Source of the DNA: Massilia glaciei
GTDB taxonomy: Bacteria; Pseudomonadota; Gammaproteobacteria; Burkholderiales; Burkholderiaceae_D
Assembly (NCBI RefSeq): GCF_003011895.2
Contig: NZ_PXWF02000325.1
Location: 1-55,103 of the forward strand
Direction of reading: 5' to 3'
DNA: 55,103 nucleotides
Every line of letters begins with the position of its first letter. Position 1 is the stretch's first letter. Both the position numbers and the translations under genes were made by a program. Positions 1 to 6,711 of this stretch are shown one piece after another. Under the pieces are notes generated by a model, which worked only from the letters and a program-made list of their open reading frames with translations, did no database searches and had not been told where the DNA came from.

Positions 1-30
1 AATTCACCGTGGGGCGGACGCCGAACATCA

Positions 31-60
31 TTGCCAGGGTGCCCCGTTCCGCGCTATAAT
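31..60 (+). promoter_or_regulatory. Sigma-70 promoter of the rpsF operon
   Basis: A TTGCCA box at 31-36 and a perfect TATAAT at 55-60 are separated by 18 bases. Transcription would start near 67, leaving a leader of about 68 bases before rpsF. That leader could hold an autoregulatory site, but none was identified. Confidence 0.7.
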
Positions 61-134
61 TGCCGGCTTTCCCTTCCCACACTCGTCTTGACGCCGAGGT
101 GGGCACTTGTTTAAACGTCCCTAAGGAGTTATGC

Positions 135-536
135 ATGCGTCATTATGAAATCGTTTTTATCGTCCACCCGGACCAAAGCGAGCAAGTCCCGGCGATGATC
201 GAACGCTACAAAGCCAGCGTGTCCACGCGCGGCGGTTCGGTCCACCGAGTCGAAGACTGGGGCCGTCGCCAGATGGCTTACTCGATCCAGAAGCTGCCAA
301 AAGCACACTACATTTGCATGAACATCGAATGCGACAACGACACCCTCGTTGAGCTCGAGACCGCATTCAAATTCAATGATGCCGTGCTGCGTCATCTGAC
401 CGTTAAGATGAAGAAGGCTGAAACCGCGCCGTCGCCGATGATGAAATCGGTACAACGCGAAGACGCAGCCAAGAGCCACCGTTCGGAAGCCCCGGCTCCA
501 GCGGCAGCACCGGCACCGGCGCCAGCAGCTGCGTAA
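135..536 (+). CDS. rpsF: 30S ribosomal protein S6
   Basis: S6 (bS6) belongs to the platform of the 30S subunit and binds 16S rRNA as a partner of S18. The 133-residue product opens with [18 protein letters not shown], the typical S6 start, followed by the family core with [15 protein letters not shown] and AHYICMNIE. The ATG at 135 is chosen because AAGGAG at 123-128 sits six bases upstream. An upstream in-frame ATG at 60 overlaps the promoter and is rejected. The C-terminus ends in an alanine-proline tail (about residues 116-133), a low-complexity extension common in betaproteobacterial S6. It heads the operon with priB, rpsR and rplI. Confidence 0.97.
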   Translation: MRHYEIVFIVHPDQSEQVPAMIERYKASVSTRGGSVHRVEDWGRRQMAYSIQKLPKAHYICMNIECDNDTLVELETAFKFNDAVLRHLTVKMKKAETAPSPMMKSVQREDAAKSHRSEAPAPAAAPAPAPAAA

Positions 537-578
537 TTTCGCGGCCTCAGTATTCGTGAACACGGCCGGTCCACTTCG

Positions 579-872
579 GTGAATCAGCTCCAGTTCGCAG
601 CTTTTATCTCGGAGCGCGATGTGTTGCGCTACACGCCGGCGGGGATACCCATCGTATCGGCCATCCTGACGCACAGTTCGCGCCAGATGGAAGCAGGCGT
701 GGACCGTTTGGTCGAGTTCGAAATCACCGCGCTGGCCGCGGGCGAGATTTCGGGCCGGTTCGGACGGGCGGAGTTGGGGGCTGCGCACCAGTTCACGGGA
801 TTTTTGGCCAAGAAGAACCGCAAAAGCAAAGCCCTGGTGTTTCACATCATTGATTTCAGTGCCGCCGCGTGA
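579..872 (+). CDS. priB: Primosomal replication protein N (PriB)
   Basis: PriB is a small dimeric OB-fold protein that binds single-stranded DNA and helps PriA restart stalled replication forks. The 97-residue product reads as a single OB domain related to single-strand binding proteins, with IPIVSAILTHSSRQMEAG near the N-terminus and LVEFEITALAAGE in the middle. The length is close to that of E. coli PriB. The start is GTG at 579 with no strong Shine-Dalgarno sequence, so translation may be coupled to rpsF, which stops 42 bases upstream. The location between rpsF and rpsR is the conserved proteobacterial position and strongly supports the name. Confidence 0.92.
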   Translation: MNQLQFAAFISERDVLRYTPAGIPIVSAILTHSSRQMEAGVDRLVEFEITALAAGEISGRFGRAELGAAHQFTGFLAKKNRKSKALVFHIIDFSAAA

Positions 873-905
873 AGCGGACGCACATTTTAGATACAGGAGC
901 CTCAA

Positions 906-1196
906 ATGGCATTCGGTAAAAAATTCGACAAGAACAAGCTCAAGCTTAAAGAAAAGCGCAAACAACAGAACCCATTGTTCAAGCGTAAGAAATTCTGCCG
1001 CTTCACCGCGGCAAACGTGGAGCAAGTCGACTACAAAGACGTCGACACCCTGAAAGACTTCGTCCAGGAAAACGGCAAGATCATGCCAGCACGCCTGACC
1101 GGTACCAAGGCGCACTACCAGCGCCAGGTTGACACCGCCATCAAGCGCGCACGCTACCTCGCGCTGTTGCCATACACCGATCTGCACCACGCTTAA
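906..1196 (+). CDS. rpsR: 30S ribosomal protein S18
   Basis: S18 (bS18) pairs with S6 on the platform of the 30S subunit. The 96-residue protein has the conserved core [20 protein letters not shown] and ends with the typical helix containing [13 protein letters not shown]. Compared with the 75-residue E. coli protein it carries a longer lysine-rich N-terminus ([20 protein letters not shown]), as in many betaproteobacteria. An AGGAG at about 896 precedes the ATG. It lies 33 bases after priB and 48 before rplI, clearly one transcription unit. Confidence 0.97.
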   Translation: MAFGKKFDKNKLKLKEKRKQQNPLFKRKKFCRFTAANVEQVDYKDVDTLKDFVQENGKIMPARLTGTKAHYQRQVDTAIKRARYLALLPYTDLHHA

Positions 1197-1244
1197 ATCG
1201 TCCCAAAGACGATCTAAGACAGTCAGAACATCCTGGAGAGAAAT

Positions 1245-1697
1245 ATGCAAATCATTTTGTTAGAAAAAGTTGTAAACGTCGGCAACCTGGGCGATGTGGT
1301 CAAAGTCAAGGACGGTTACGCACGTAACTTCCTGATCCCGCAACGCAAGGCACGCCGTGCCACGACCTCGGCCGTGGCCGAGTTCGAAGTCAAGCGCGCA
1401 GAACTGGAAAAAGCGGCCGCCGAAAAGCTGGCAGCCTCCCAGGCGCAAGGCGAGAAGCTGGCCGGCATGACCGTCACGATCGCCCAAAAAGCGGGCGTCG
1501 ATGGCCGTCTGTTCGGTTCCGTGACCAACTTCGACATCGCCGAAGCGCTGTCGAAAGTCGGTTTCGCCGTCGAAAAAGCCAACGTGCGCATGCCTAACGG
1601 CCCGCTCAAGACGACCGGCGAGCACGCCGTCGCCGTCGCCCTGCACACCGACGTTGTCGTGGACATCACGATCGCCGTCGTGGGCGAAGCAGCCTAA
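1245..1697 (+). CDS. rplI: 50S ribosomal protein L9
   Basis: L9 (bL9) binds domain V of 23S rRNA near the base of the L1 stalk and helps reading-frame maintenance. The 150-residue product starts with [19 protein letters not shown] and the signature [14 protein letters not shown], followed by the long connecting helix (about residues 45-75, rich in Ala, Glu and Lys) and the C-terminal RNA-binding domain containing DGRLFGSVT. Length matches the family. CTGGAGAG just upstream is the ribosome binding site. It is the last gene before a strong terminator. Confidence 0.97.
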   Translation: MQIILLEKVVNVGNLGDVVKVKDGYARNFLIPQRKARRATTSAVAEFEVKRAELEKAAAEKLAASQAQGEKLAGMTVTIAQKAGVDGRLFGSVTNFDIAEALSKVGFAVEKANVRMPNGPLKTTGEHAVAVALHTDVVVDITIAVVGEAA

Positions 1698-1710
1698 GAA
1701 GCCACCCTTT

Positions 1711-1784
1711 AGCGCGCCCCCCCGCAAGCCGGGCGGGCGCGCTGGAAGGAGCACAAGAAACCCGGGTCCGCCCGGGTTTTTTTT
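1711..1784 (+). terminator. Rho-independent terminator after rplI
   Basis: Two hairpins follow rplI. The first is a GC-rich inverted repeat, AGCGCGCC... pairing with ...GGGCGCGCT, at about 1711-1742. The second has arms AACCCGGG (1759-1766) and CCCGGGTT (1771-1778) with a 4-base loop, then an unbroken T run to 1784. The second is a textbook intrinsic terminator. Confidence 0.9.
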
Positions 1785-1852
1785 ATGTCTTTTTTGGCCG
1801 CTTCGGGCGGTTTTTATTCCCTCAAAGTCACAAGCTGTCCACCCATAACGGG

Positions 1853-1858
1853 TATAAT
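1853..1858 (+). promoter_or_regulatory. -10 box of the dnaB promoter
   Basis: A perfect TATAAT lies only 7 bases before the dnaB ATG at 1866. No convincing -35 box was found at the right spacing. If this is the main promoter, transcription would begin at or next to the start codon, giving a leaderless or near-leaderless message. Confidence 0.5.
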
Positions 1859-1865
1859 TCGCGCC

Positions 1866-3251
1866 ATGAACGTCCCCTCAGATCCGCAACTCGACGCACT
1901 CCGCATCCCGCCGCACTCCATCGAAGCAGAACAGTCCGTCATCGGCGGCCTGCTGCGCGACAACGCCGCCTGGGACCGCATCGCCGACTTCATGCACGCG
2001 GACGATTTCTACCGCTACGACCACCGCATCATCTTCGAGCAGCTCGTCAAACTGATCAACATGGCGCGCCCGGCCGACGTCATCACCGTGTTCGAGGCGC
2101 TCACCAACCTGGGCAAGGCCGACGACGTCGGCGGCCTGCAATACCTGAACGCGATGGCGCAAAACACGCCGTCGGCGGCCAACATCCGGCGCTACGCCGA
2201 GATCGTGCGCGACCGCGGCATCCTGCGCAAACTGATCACCGTGGCAGACGAAATCTCGGGCAACGCGTTCAACCCGCAGGGCAAGGAGGTCAAGCAGATG
2301 CTCGACGAGGCCGAGTCGAAGATCTTCGCGATCGCCGAGGAGGGTTCGCGCGGGGCCCAGGGCTGGGTCGCGGTGCAGCCGCTGCTCACGCAGGTGGTCG
2401 AGCGCATCGACGAGCTCTACAGCCGTGAGAACCAGAGCGAGATCACCGGCGTGCCGACCGGCTTCATCGACCTCGACCGCATGACGTCGGGCCTGCAGCC
2501 GGGCGACCTGGTGATCGTCGCCGGCCGCCCGTCGATGGGCAAGACCGCGTTCTCGATCAACATCGGCGAGAACGTGGCGATCGACTCGGGCCTGCCGGTG
2601 GCCGTGTTCTCGATGGAGATGGGCGGCGCCCAGCTGGCCATGCGTATGCTCGGCTCGGTCGGCCAGCTCGACCAGCACCGCCTGCGCACCGGCCGCCTCA
2701 ACGACGAGGACTGGCCGCGCCTGACCCACGCGATCCAGAAGATGAACGACGCCCAGCTCTACATCGACGAGACGCCCGCGCTCAACTCGATCGAGCTGCG
2801 CGCGCGCTCGCGCCGGCTGTCGCGCCAGTGCGGCAAGCTCGGCCTGATCATCGTCGACTACCTGCAGCTGATGACCGGCAACCAGCCCGGCGACAACCGG
2901 GCCTCCGAGATCTCGGAGATCTCGCGCGGCCTCAAGGGACTGGCCAAGGAGCTGCACTGCCCCGTGATCGCGCTGTCGCAGCTGAACCGCTCGCTCGAGC
3001 AGCGCCCCAACAAGCGCCCCATCATGTCCGACCTGCGCGAGTCGGGCGCGATCGAGCAGGACGCCGACGTCATCATCTTCCTGTACCGCGACGAGGTCTA
3101 CAACGCCGATTCGCCCGACAAGGGCACCGCCGAGATCATCATCGGCAAGCAGCGTAACGGTCCGATCGGCGCCATCCGGCTGACCTGGATCGGGCAGTAC
3201 ACCAAGTTCGGCAACTACAGCGGTGGACTGGCCCTGTATCAGGGTGATTGA
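1866..3251 (+). CDS. dnaB: Replicative DNA helicase DnaB
   Basis: DnaB is the hexameric ATP-driven helicase that unwinds DNA at the replication fork. The 461-residue protein has the N-terminal DnaB domain (about 20-120, SIEAEQSVIGGLL), the linker helix, and the RecA-like C-terminal domain. The latter has a Walker A at about 219-226 (GRPSMGKT), the Walker B region LGLIIVDYLQLM and the arginine-finger region LNRSLEQRPNKRP. The ATG at 1866 gives the usual length; a longer frame to 1785 would start inside the terminator region. No Shine-Dalgarno sequence precedes it. The stop codon lies in a 16-bp tandem repeat (3240-3287). The likely loader gene dciA is at 51510. Confidence 0.96.
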   Translation: MNVPSDPQLDALRIPPHSIEAEQSVIGGLLRDNAAWDRIADFMHADDFYRYDHRIIFEQLVKLINMARPADVITVFEALTNLGKADDVGGLQYLNAMAQNTPSAANIRRYAEIVRDRGILRKLITVADEISGNAFNPQGKEVKQMLDEAESKIFAIAEEGSRGAQGWVAVQPLLTQVVERIDELYSRENQSEITGVPTGFIDLDRMTSGLQPGDLVIVAGRPSMGKTAFSINIGENVAIDSGLPVAVFSMEMGGAQLAMRMLGSVGQLDQHRLRTGRLNDEDWPRLTHAIQKMNDAQLYIDETPALNSIELRARSRRLSRQCGKLGLIIVDYLQLMTGNQPGDNRASEISEISRGLKGLAKELHCPVIALSQLNRSLEQRPNKRPIMSDLRESGAIEQDADVIIFLYRDEVYNADSPDKGTAEIIIGKQRNGPIGAIRLTWIGQYTKFGNYSGGLALYQGD

Positions 3252-3287
3252 TCCCCAGGGCGGTTGACCCCCAGGGCGAATGATCCG
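3240..3287. repeat. 16-bp tandem repeat (x3) spanning the dnaB stop codon
   Basis: Three units at 3240-3255, 3256-3271 and 3272-3287 share the pattern CAGGGYGRNTGAYCC. The first contains the dnaB stop (TGA at 3249). The later units carry TGA at 3265 and 3281, so all three frames contain a stop within 35 bases. Confidence 0.85.
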
Positions 3288-3425
3288 CTTGTTTTGCGCC
3301 CCGATCTTCCGCCCGGTTTTCGCAGGCCAGTTTTTGCACCCGGTTTCATTGTCATTTTTTAGTACGAAGAGCAAGGCGCCACCCGCAGCCTTCTGCAGCA
3401 CCACTACGATTTAACGGAGAGAACC

Positions 3426-4052
3426 ATGTTTGGACGCTTGATGCCCACCGAGGGCAAATTCTTTGATTTGTTTAACCAGCACGCCGCGCTGTGCGTCAAG
3501 GGCGCGCACGAGATGGTCGGCCTGATGACCAATTTCGACGACCTCGAGAACCGCACCCACGCCATCGAGAGCCTGGAGAAGCAAGCCGACAAGATCACCT
3601 ACGCGTGCGTCGACATGCTGCACAAGACCTTCATCACGCCGATCGACCGCGACGACATCCACAAACTCATCACGCGCATGGACGACATCCTCGACCTGAT
3701 GGAGGACGCCGCCCAGACCGTCTCGCTGTACGACCTCAAGGCCGTCACGCCAGAGGCCAAGCGGCTCGCCGAGCTGTGCCTGGCCTGCTGCGAGAAGGTG
3801 CAGGCGGCCGTCGGCCTGCTGCACAACATGGACAACTCGCGCAAGATCGTCGCCATCTGCGAAGAGATCGACCGCCTCGAGTCCGACGCCGACCATGTCA
3901 TGCGCGCCGCAATGTCCAAGCTGTTCCGCGACGAGCCGGACGTGCGCAACCTCATCAAGCTCAAGGCCATCTACGAGATCCTCGAAACCGTGACCGACCG
4001 CTGCGAGGATGTTGCCAACATCATCGAAGGCATCATCGTCGAAAACGCGTAG
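3426..4052 (+). CDS. DUF47 family protein, PhoU-like phosphate transport regulator
   Basis: The 208-residue product matches the DUF47 (YkaA/TIGR00153) family, all-helical proteins related to PhoU that are usually encoded next to PiT transporters and thought to modulate them. Visible family features are the start MFGRLMPTEGKFFDLFNQHA, the ESLEKQADKITY helix, FITPIDRDDIHKLITRMDDI, and the C-terminal DRCEDVANIIEGIIVENA. PhoU-like proteins bind metal clusters through E/DxxxD motifs, and several are present. GGAGAG is seven bases before the ATG. The PiT gene starts 13 bases after the stop, so the two are almost certainly co-transcribed. The exact biochemical role in this organism is inferred from context. 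Confidence 0.88.
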   Translation: MFGRLMPTEGKFFDLFNQHAALCVKGAHEMVGLMTNFDDLENRTHAIESLEKQADKITYACVDMLHKTFITPIDRDDIHKLITRMDDILDLMEDAAQTVSLYDLKAVTPEAKRLAELCLACCEKVQAAVGLLHNMDNSRKIVAICEEIDRLESDADHVMRAAMSKLFRDEPDVRNLIKLKAIYEILETVTDRCEDVANIIEGIIVENA

Positions 4053-4065
4053 GCGAAAGCGCTCC

Positions 4066-5076
4066 ATGGAAAATCTTACAATGAGTATCTATGTGCTGGT
4101 CGGGCTCATCGCGCTGGCACTCGTATTCGATTTCATGAACGGCTTCCACGACGCCGCCAACGCGATCGCGACGGTGGTCTCGACCGGCGTGCTCAAGCCG
4201 CAGACCGCGGTGGCGATGGCCGCCGTGTTCAACTTCATCGCCATCTTCGTGGTGGGCTTGAAGGTGGCGGCGGTGGTCGGCAAGGGCACCATCGACCCGA
4301 CCGTGGTCGACCAGTACGTCATCTTCGGCGCGCTGGTCGGCGCCATCGTCTGGAACCTGATCACCTGGTACTACGGGATCCCGTCGTCGTCCTCGCACGC
4401 GCTGGTCGGCGGCCTGGTCGGCGCGGCGGTGGCCAAGTCGGGCACCGGGGCGCTGGTCGGCGGCGGCCTGCTCAAGACCGTCATGTTCATCGTCATATCG
4501 CCGCTGATGGGCTTTTTGCTAGGCTCGATCATCATGCTCATCGTGTCGTGGGCGTTCGTCAAATCGACCCCGCGCAAGGTCGACACCTGGTTCCGCCGCA
4601 TGCAGCTGGCCTCGGCCGCCGCCTACAGCCTCGGGCACGGCGGCAACGACGCGCAAAAGACCATCGGCATCATCTGGATGCTCCTGATCGTGGCCGGCGT
4701 GACCGCCTCGGGCGACAAGGCGCCGCCGATGTGGGTCATCGTCTCGTGCTACGCGACCATCAGCCTGGGCACCCTGTTCGGCGGCTGGCGCATCGTCAAG
4801 ACCATGGGCCAGAAGATCACCAAGCTCAAACCGGTGGGCGGCTTTTGCGCCGAGACGGGCGGCGCCATCACGCTGTTCGTGGCCACCGCGATGGGCATCC
4901 CGGTCTCGACCACGCACACCATCACCGGCGCCATCGTCGGCGTGGGCGCGTCGCAGAAGATGTCGGCGGTGCGCTGGGGCGTGGCCGGCAACATCGTGTG
5001 GGCGTGGGTCTTCACGATCCCGGCCTCGGCCTTCATGGCCGCGATCGCCTGGTGGATCGGCACCCTAATCATGTAA
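4066..5076 (+). CDS. PiT family inorganic phosphate transporter
   Basis: PiT proteins are inner-membrane symporters that import phosphate, usually as a metal-phosphate complex with protons. The 336-residue product has about ten hydrophobic segments and the two inverted family signatures: GFHDAANAIATVVSTG near residue 25 and SLGHGGNDAQKTIG near residue 190. It also has PSSSSHALVGGLVGAAV and PVSTTHTITGAIVGVGA, the repeated serine-threonine loops. The ATG at 4066 is preferred; MSIY at 4081 is an alternative. It directly follows the DUF47 gene, the usual pairing, and a strong terminator closes the operon. Confidence 0.93.
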   Translation: MENLTMSIYVLVGLIALALVFDFMNGFHDAANAIATVVSTGVLKPQTAVAMAAVFNFIAIFVVGLKVAAVVGKGTIDPTVVDQYVIFGALVGAIVWNLITWYYGIPSSSSHALVGGLVGAAVAKSGTGALVGGGLLKTVMFIVISPLMGFLLGSIIMLIVSWAFVKSTPRKVDTWFRRMQLASAAAYSLGHGGNDAQKTIGIIWMLLIVAGVTASGDKAPPMWVIVSCYATISLGTLFGGWRIVKTMGQKITKLKPVGGFCAETGGAITLFVATAMGIPVSTTHTITGAIVGVGASQKMSAVRWGVAGNIVWAWVFTIPASAFMAAIAWWIGTLIM

Positions 5077-5106
5077 GAGGCATGCGGGCGCGCAAGCGCC
5101 GCAAGG

Positions 5107-5149
5107 GGCCGGGCCGCGACGCGCAATGCGTCGCCGCCCGGCCTTTTTT
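5107..5149 (+). terminator. Terminator of the DUF47-PiT operon
   Basis: GGCCGGGC (5107-5114) pairs with GCCCGGCC (5136-5143), with a second inner stem GCGACGC/GCGTCGC, followed by six T residues. This is a strong intrinsic terminator. Confidence 0.92.
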
Positions 5150-5190
5150 GTTTTTGCATCAATGGCGAACGCGGAGCGGGGGGGGGGGCT

Positions 5191-5220
5191 TTGAAAGATT
5201 GTCAAAATGTATATTATAAT
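5191..5220 (+). promoter_or_regulatory. Sigma-70 promoter upstream of the lipoprotein fragment
   Basis: TTGAAA at 5191-5196 and a perfect TATAAT at 5215-5220, 18-base spacer. A run of ten Gs lies just upstream. The promoter shows that the locus downstream was, or still is, transcribed independently. Confidence 0.65.
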
Positions 5221-5310
5221 GGCCGCAAACCAGAAGCGGAAGTTGGATTGACGCTGCAAAAAGCGGTGGCTTAAGGTCGCTGAAGTACCTATACCAAGGG
5301 ATGCAAATTT

Positions 5311-5640
5311 ATGAATTCGGTTTTCATTCGCGGGCTTGCGCTGGTGGGCGCAATTACCCTATCGGCCTGCACGACCGCTCAGCCGGCCGCGAATGCCGGG
5401 CCGGTTTCCCAATCAAAGGCCGCCAATCGTCCGGTTCTGCCAACGCCATTCACACCGCGGCCTGACCTGGGCAAAATTCCATGTTCAGAACTAATTTCGC
5501 TGATGCGCGATGGCTCCGATGAGAAGCCTAGCAAGGAAGCAGAGGAAGTTCGCACCGATTTGGAGAAACTGGCCTCGAAGCACCCGGCCAAATTGTTCGC
5601 CGCAGTTCCGGGTCAGATAATGTGGTGGATGAACCGCTAA
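5311..5640 (+). CDS. Small lipoprotein, probably the N-terminal piece of a broken gene
   Basis: The 109-residue product begins with a clear lipoprotein signal peptide, hydrophobic core LALVGAITLSAC, lipid-attachment Cys at residue 20, then an Ala/Pro-rich linker. The rest is not a family I recognise. The frame closes at 5638, but a second frame, open from 5532 to 5768, continues with convincing protein: it reads HAIALTLAVHETNHAVDFAL at 5652-5711, including an HExxH zinc-peptidase motif at 5679-5693. A one-base shift near 5610 would join the two. So this may be a truncated secreted lipoprotein rather than a complete small protein. The region is less GC-rich than its neighbours. Confidence 0.6.
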   Translation: MNSVFIRGLALVGAITLSACTTAQPAANAGPVSQSKAANRPVLPTPFTPRPDLGKIPCSELISLMRDGSDEKPSKEAEEVRTDLEKLASKHPAKLFAAVPGQIMWWMNR

Positions 5641-5801
5641 AACATACTAACCATGCCATAGCCCTGACCCTCGCCGTCCATGAGACAAACCATGCGGTCG
5701 ACTTCGCACTCGACGCGTGCGGTGGCGGCAAGGCGAGCTATTTCTTTTTCGGGCAGGTGTGGAAAACCTAGCACGAAATTGGAAGCACTGCGAATTATTC
5801 C

Positions 5802-6314
5802 GTGGCCGAATCCGCGATCCCCGAACGGTTCAAGATACGAAATCCCAGCTCGAGATTTACCAGGTACATCATCAATAGCAAGGCGTCTTCTGGAAACGAT
5901 TTTTCAATACTGCTCGATGAATTGAACGCGCATGTCGGGGCCGGGCGGATGGAAATAGATTTTGCGCAGACCGATCTCTATGCAAAGCTGCGCAAGTCGG
6001 TGACATTACTCGATGGTAATATCGCCGGCACGGCTGATTTGATGATGTATGTTGTCGCCTACCTCAAGGCGGCAAGGGAAAGCGACCGCGCCGGCCACGA
6101 GAAAATATCCAAGAGTCCATTGCTGCTAACGCATTTGCAGCGTGTCTGGTCGGAAGCGGAACGGGTGGTCGCCGCCGCGGATGAATTTTCGGTAAGAGCC
6201 GGCGGGTTCTATCACGTGCCGGAAGACGTGCTGGCGTTTGTTTCCAGTGCCGACTCACTAGCCGAGCTTGACCGAATTGGTATTGAGCACCCCTTGAAAT
6301 ATTCATCCAAATAA
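5802..6314 (+). CDS. Unknown protein, probably the C-terminal piece of the broken lipoprotein gene
   Basis: The open frame from GTG 5802 encodes 170 residues, starting MAESAIPERFKIRNPSSRFT and containing FSILLDELNAHVGAGRMEID and LLTHLQRVWSEAERVVAAAD. It is in the same frame as the HExxH-bearing stretch upstream and is separated from it only by a TAG at 5769-5771. Sequence between the TAG and 5802 also reads as plausible protein. There is no ribosome binding site before the GTG. The simplest reading is a decayed gene with one frame change and one nonsense codon. The DELNAH segment could supply the third ligand of a gluzincin-like site, which is speculative. Treat as a likely pseudogene fragment. 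Confidence 0.45.
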   Translation: MAESAIPERFKIRNPSSRFTRYIINSKASSGNDFSILLDELNAHVGAGRMEIDFAQTDLYAKLRKSVTLLDGNIAGTADLMMYVVAYLKAARESDRAGHEKISKSPLLLTHLQRVWSEAERVVAAADEFSVRAGGFYHVPEDVLAFVSSADSLAELDRIGIEHPLKYSSK

Positions 6315-6702
6315 ACGCAATACGGGGCTTCCGCCTTCCCCCGGTTCAACCGGCGCCCGCGGAACCGGGGGCGGGGCGGCATGGCCGCACGGGCGCTTCC
6401 GGCATTCGTGCTCTTTTTGGATGCGCGTCCAGTCCCTTTTTTTCTCGTTTTGTCTCTGCTGCCACGAGGGAAATTCTGCGCGACCAAACCAGACAAAACG
6501 CGCACGAATGCGACGTGAAATGCGCATGAATGCCAGAGAGGGCCGGGCAGGGGCGGTGCCGTCCGCGCCCCGAGCCGCGCAACACAACTCGCGCGCAACA
6601 TGCTTGCTGGACGCTTGCCTGCCGCTTGCCTGTGGCCTGTTCGATGCTTGCCTGATGCCTATTCGATGCCTGCTTGACGCCTGCTTGACGCCTACTTGAT
6701 GC
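6315..6702. other. 388-base gap with a hairpin and the start of an 11-bp repeat array
   Basis: No credible gene is seen. A hairpin with arms CCCCCGGTTC (6338-6347) and GAACCGGGGG (6362-6371) follows the unknown protein and may act as a terminator, although no T run follows it. The right-hand part is a tandem repeat array described separately. Confidence 0.5.
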
Positions 6703-6711
6703 CTACTTGAT
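6635..6711. repeat. 11-bp tandem repeat (x7) spanning the stop of the GspE-like gene
   Basis: Seven adjacent 11-base units, consensus GCCTRYTTGAT on the plus strand, run from 6635 to 6711. On the minus strand the last two are ATCAAGTAGGC. The unit at 6701-6711 contains the stop codon of the minus-strand ATPase gene, and the next unit repeats TAG in another frame. Confidence 0.85.

Noticed and set aside
129-1250. A 373-codon minus-strand frame across rpsF-priB-rpsR
   Set aside because: Crosses three genuine ribosomal operon genes and has no recognisable protein features.
6635-6711. Coding repeat at the C-terminus of the GspE-like protein
   Set aside because: Only the first unit is translated; the stop is in the first repeat and units are 11 bases, so they cannot encode a peptide repeat.
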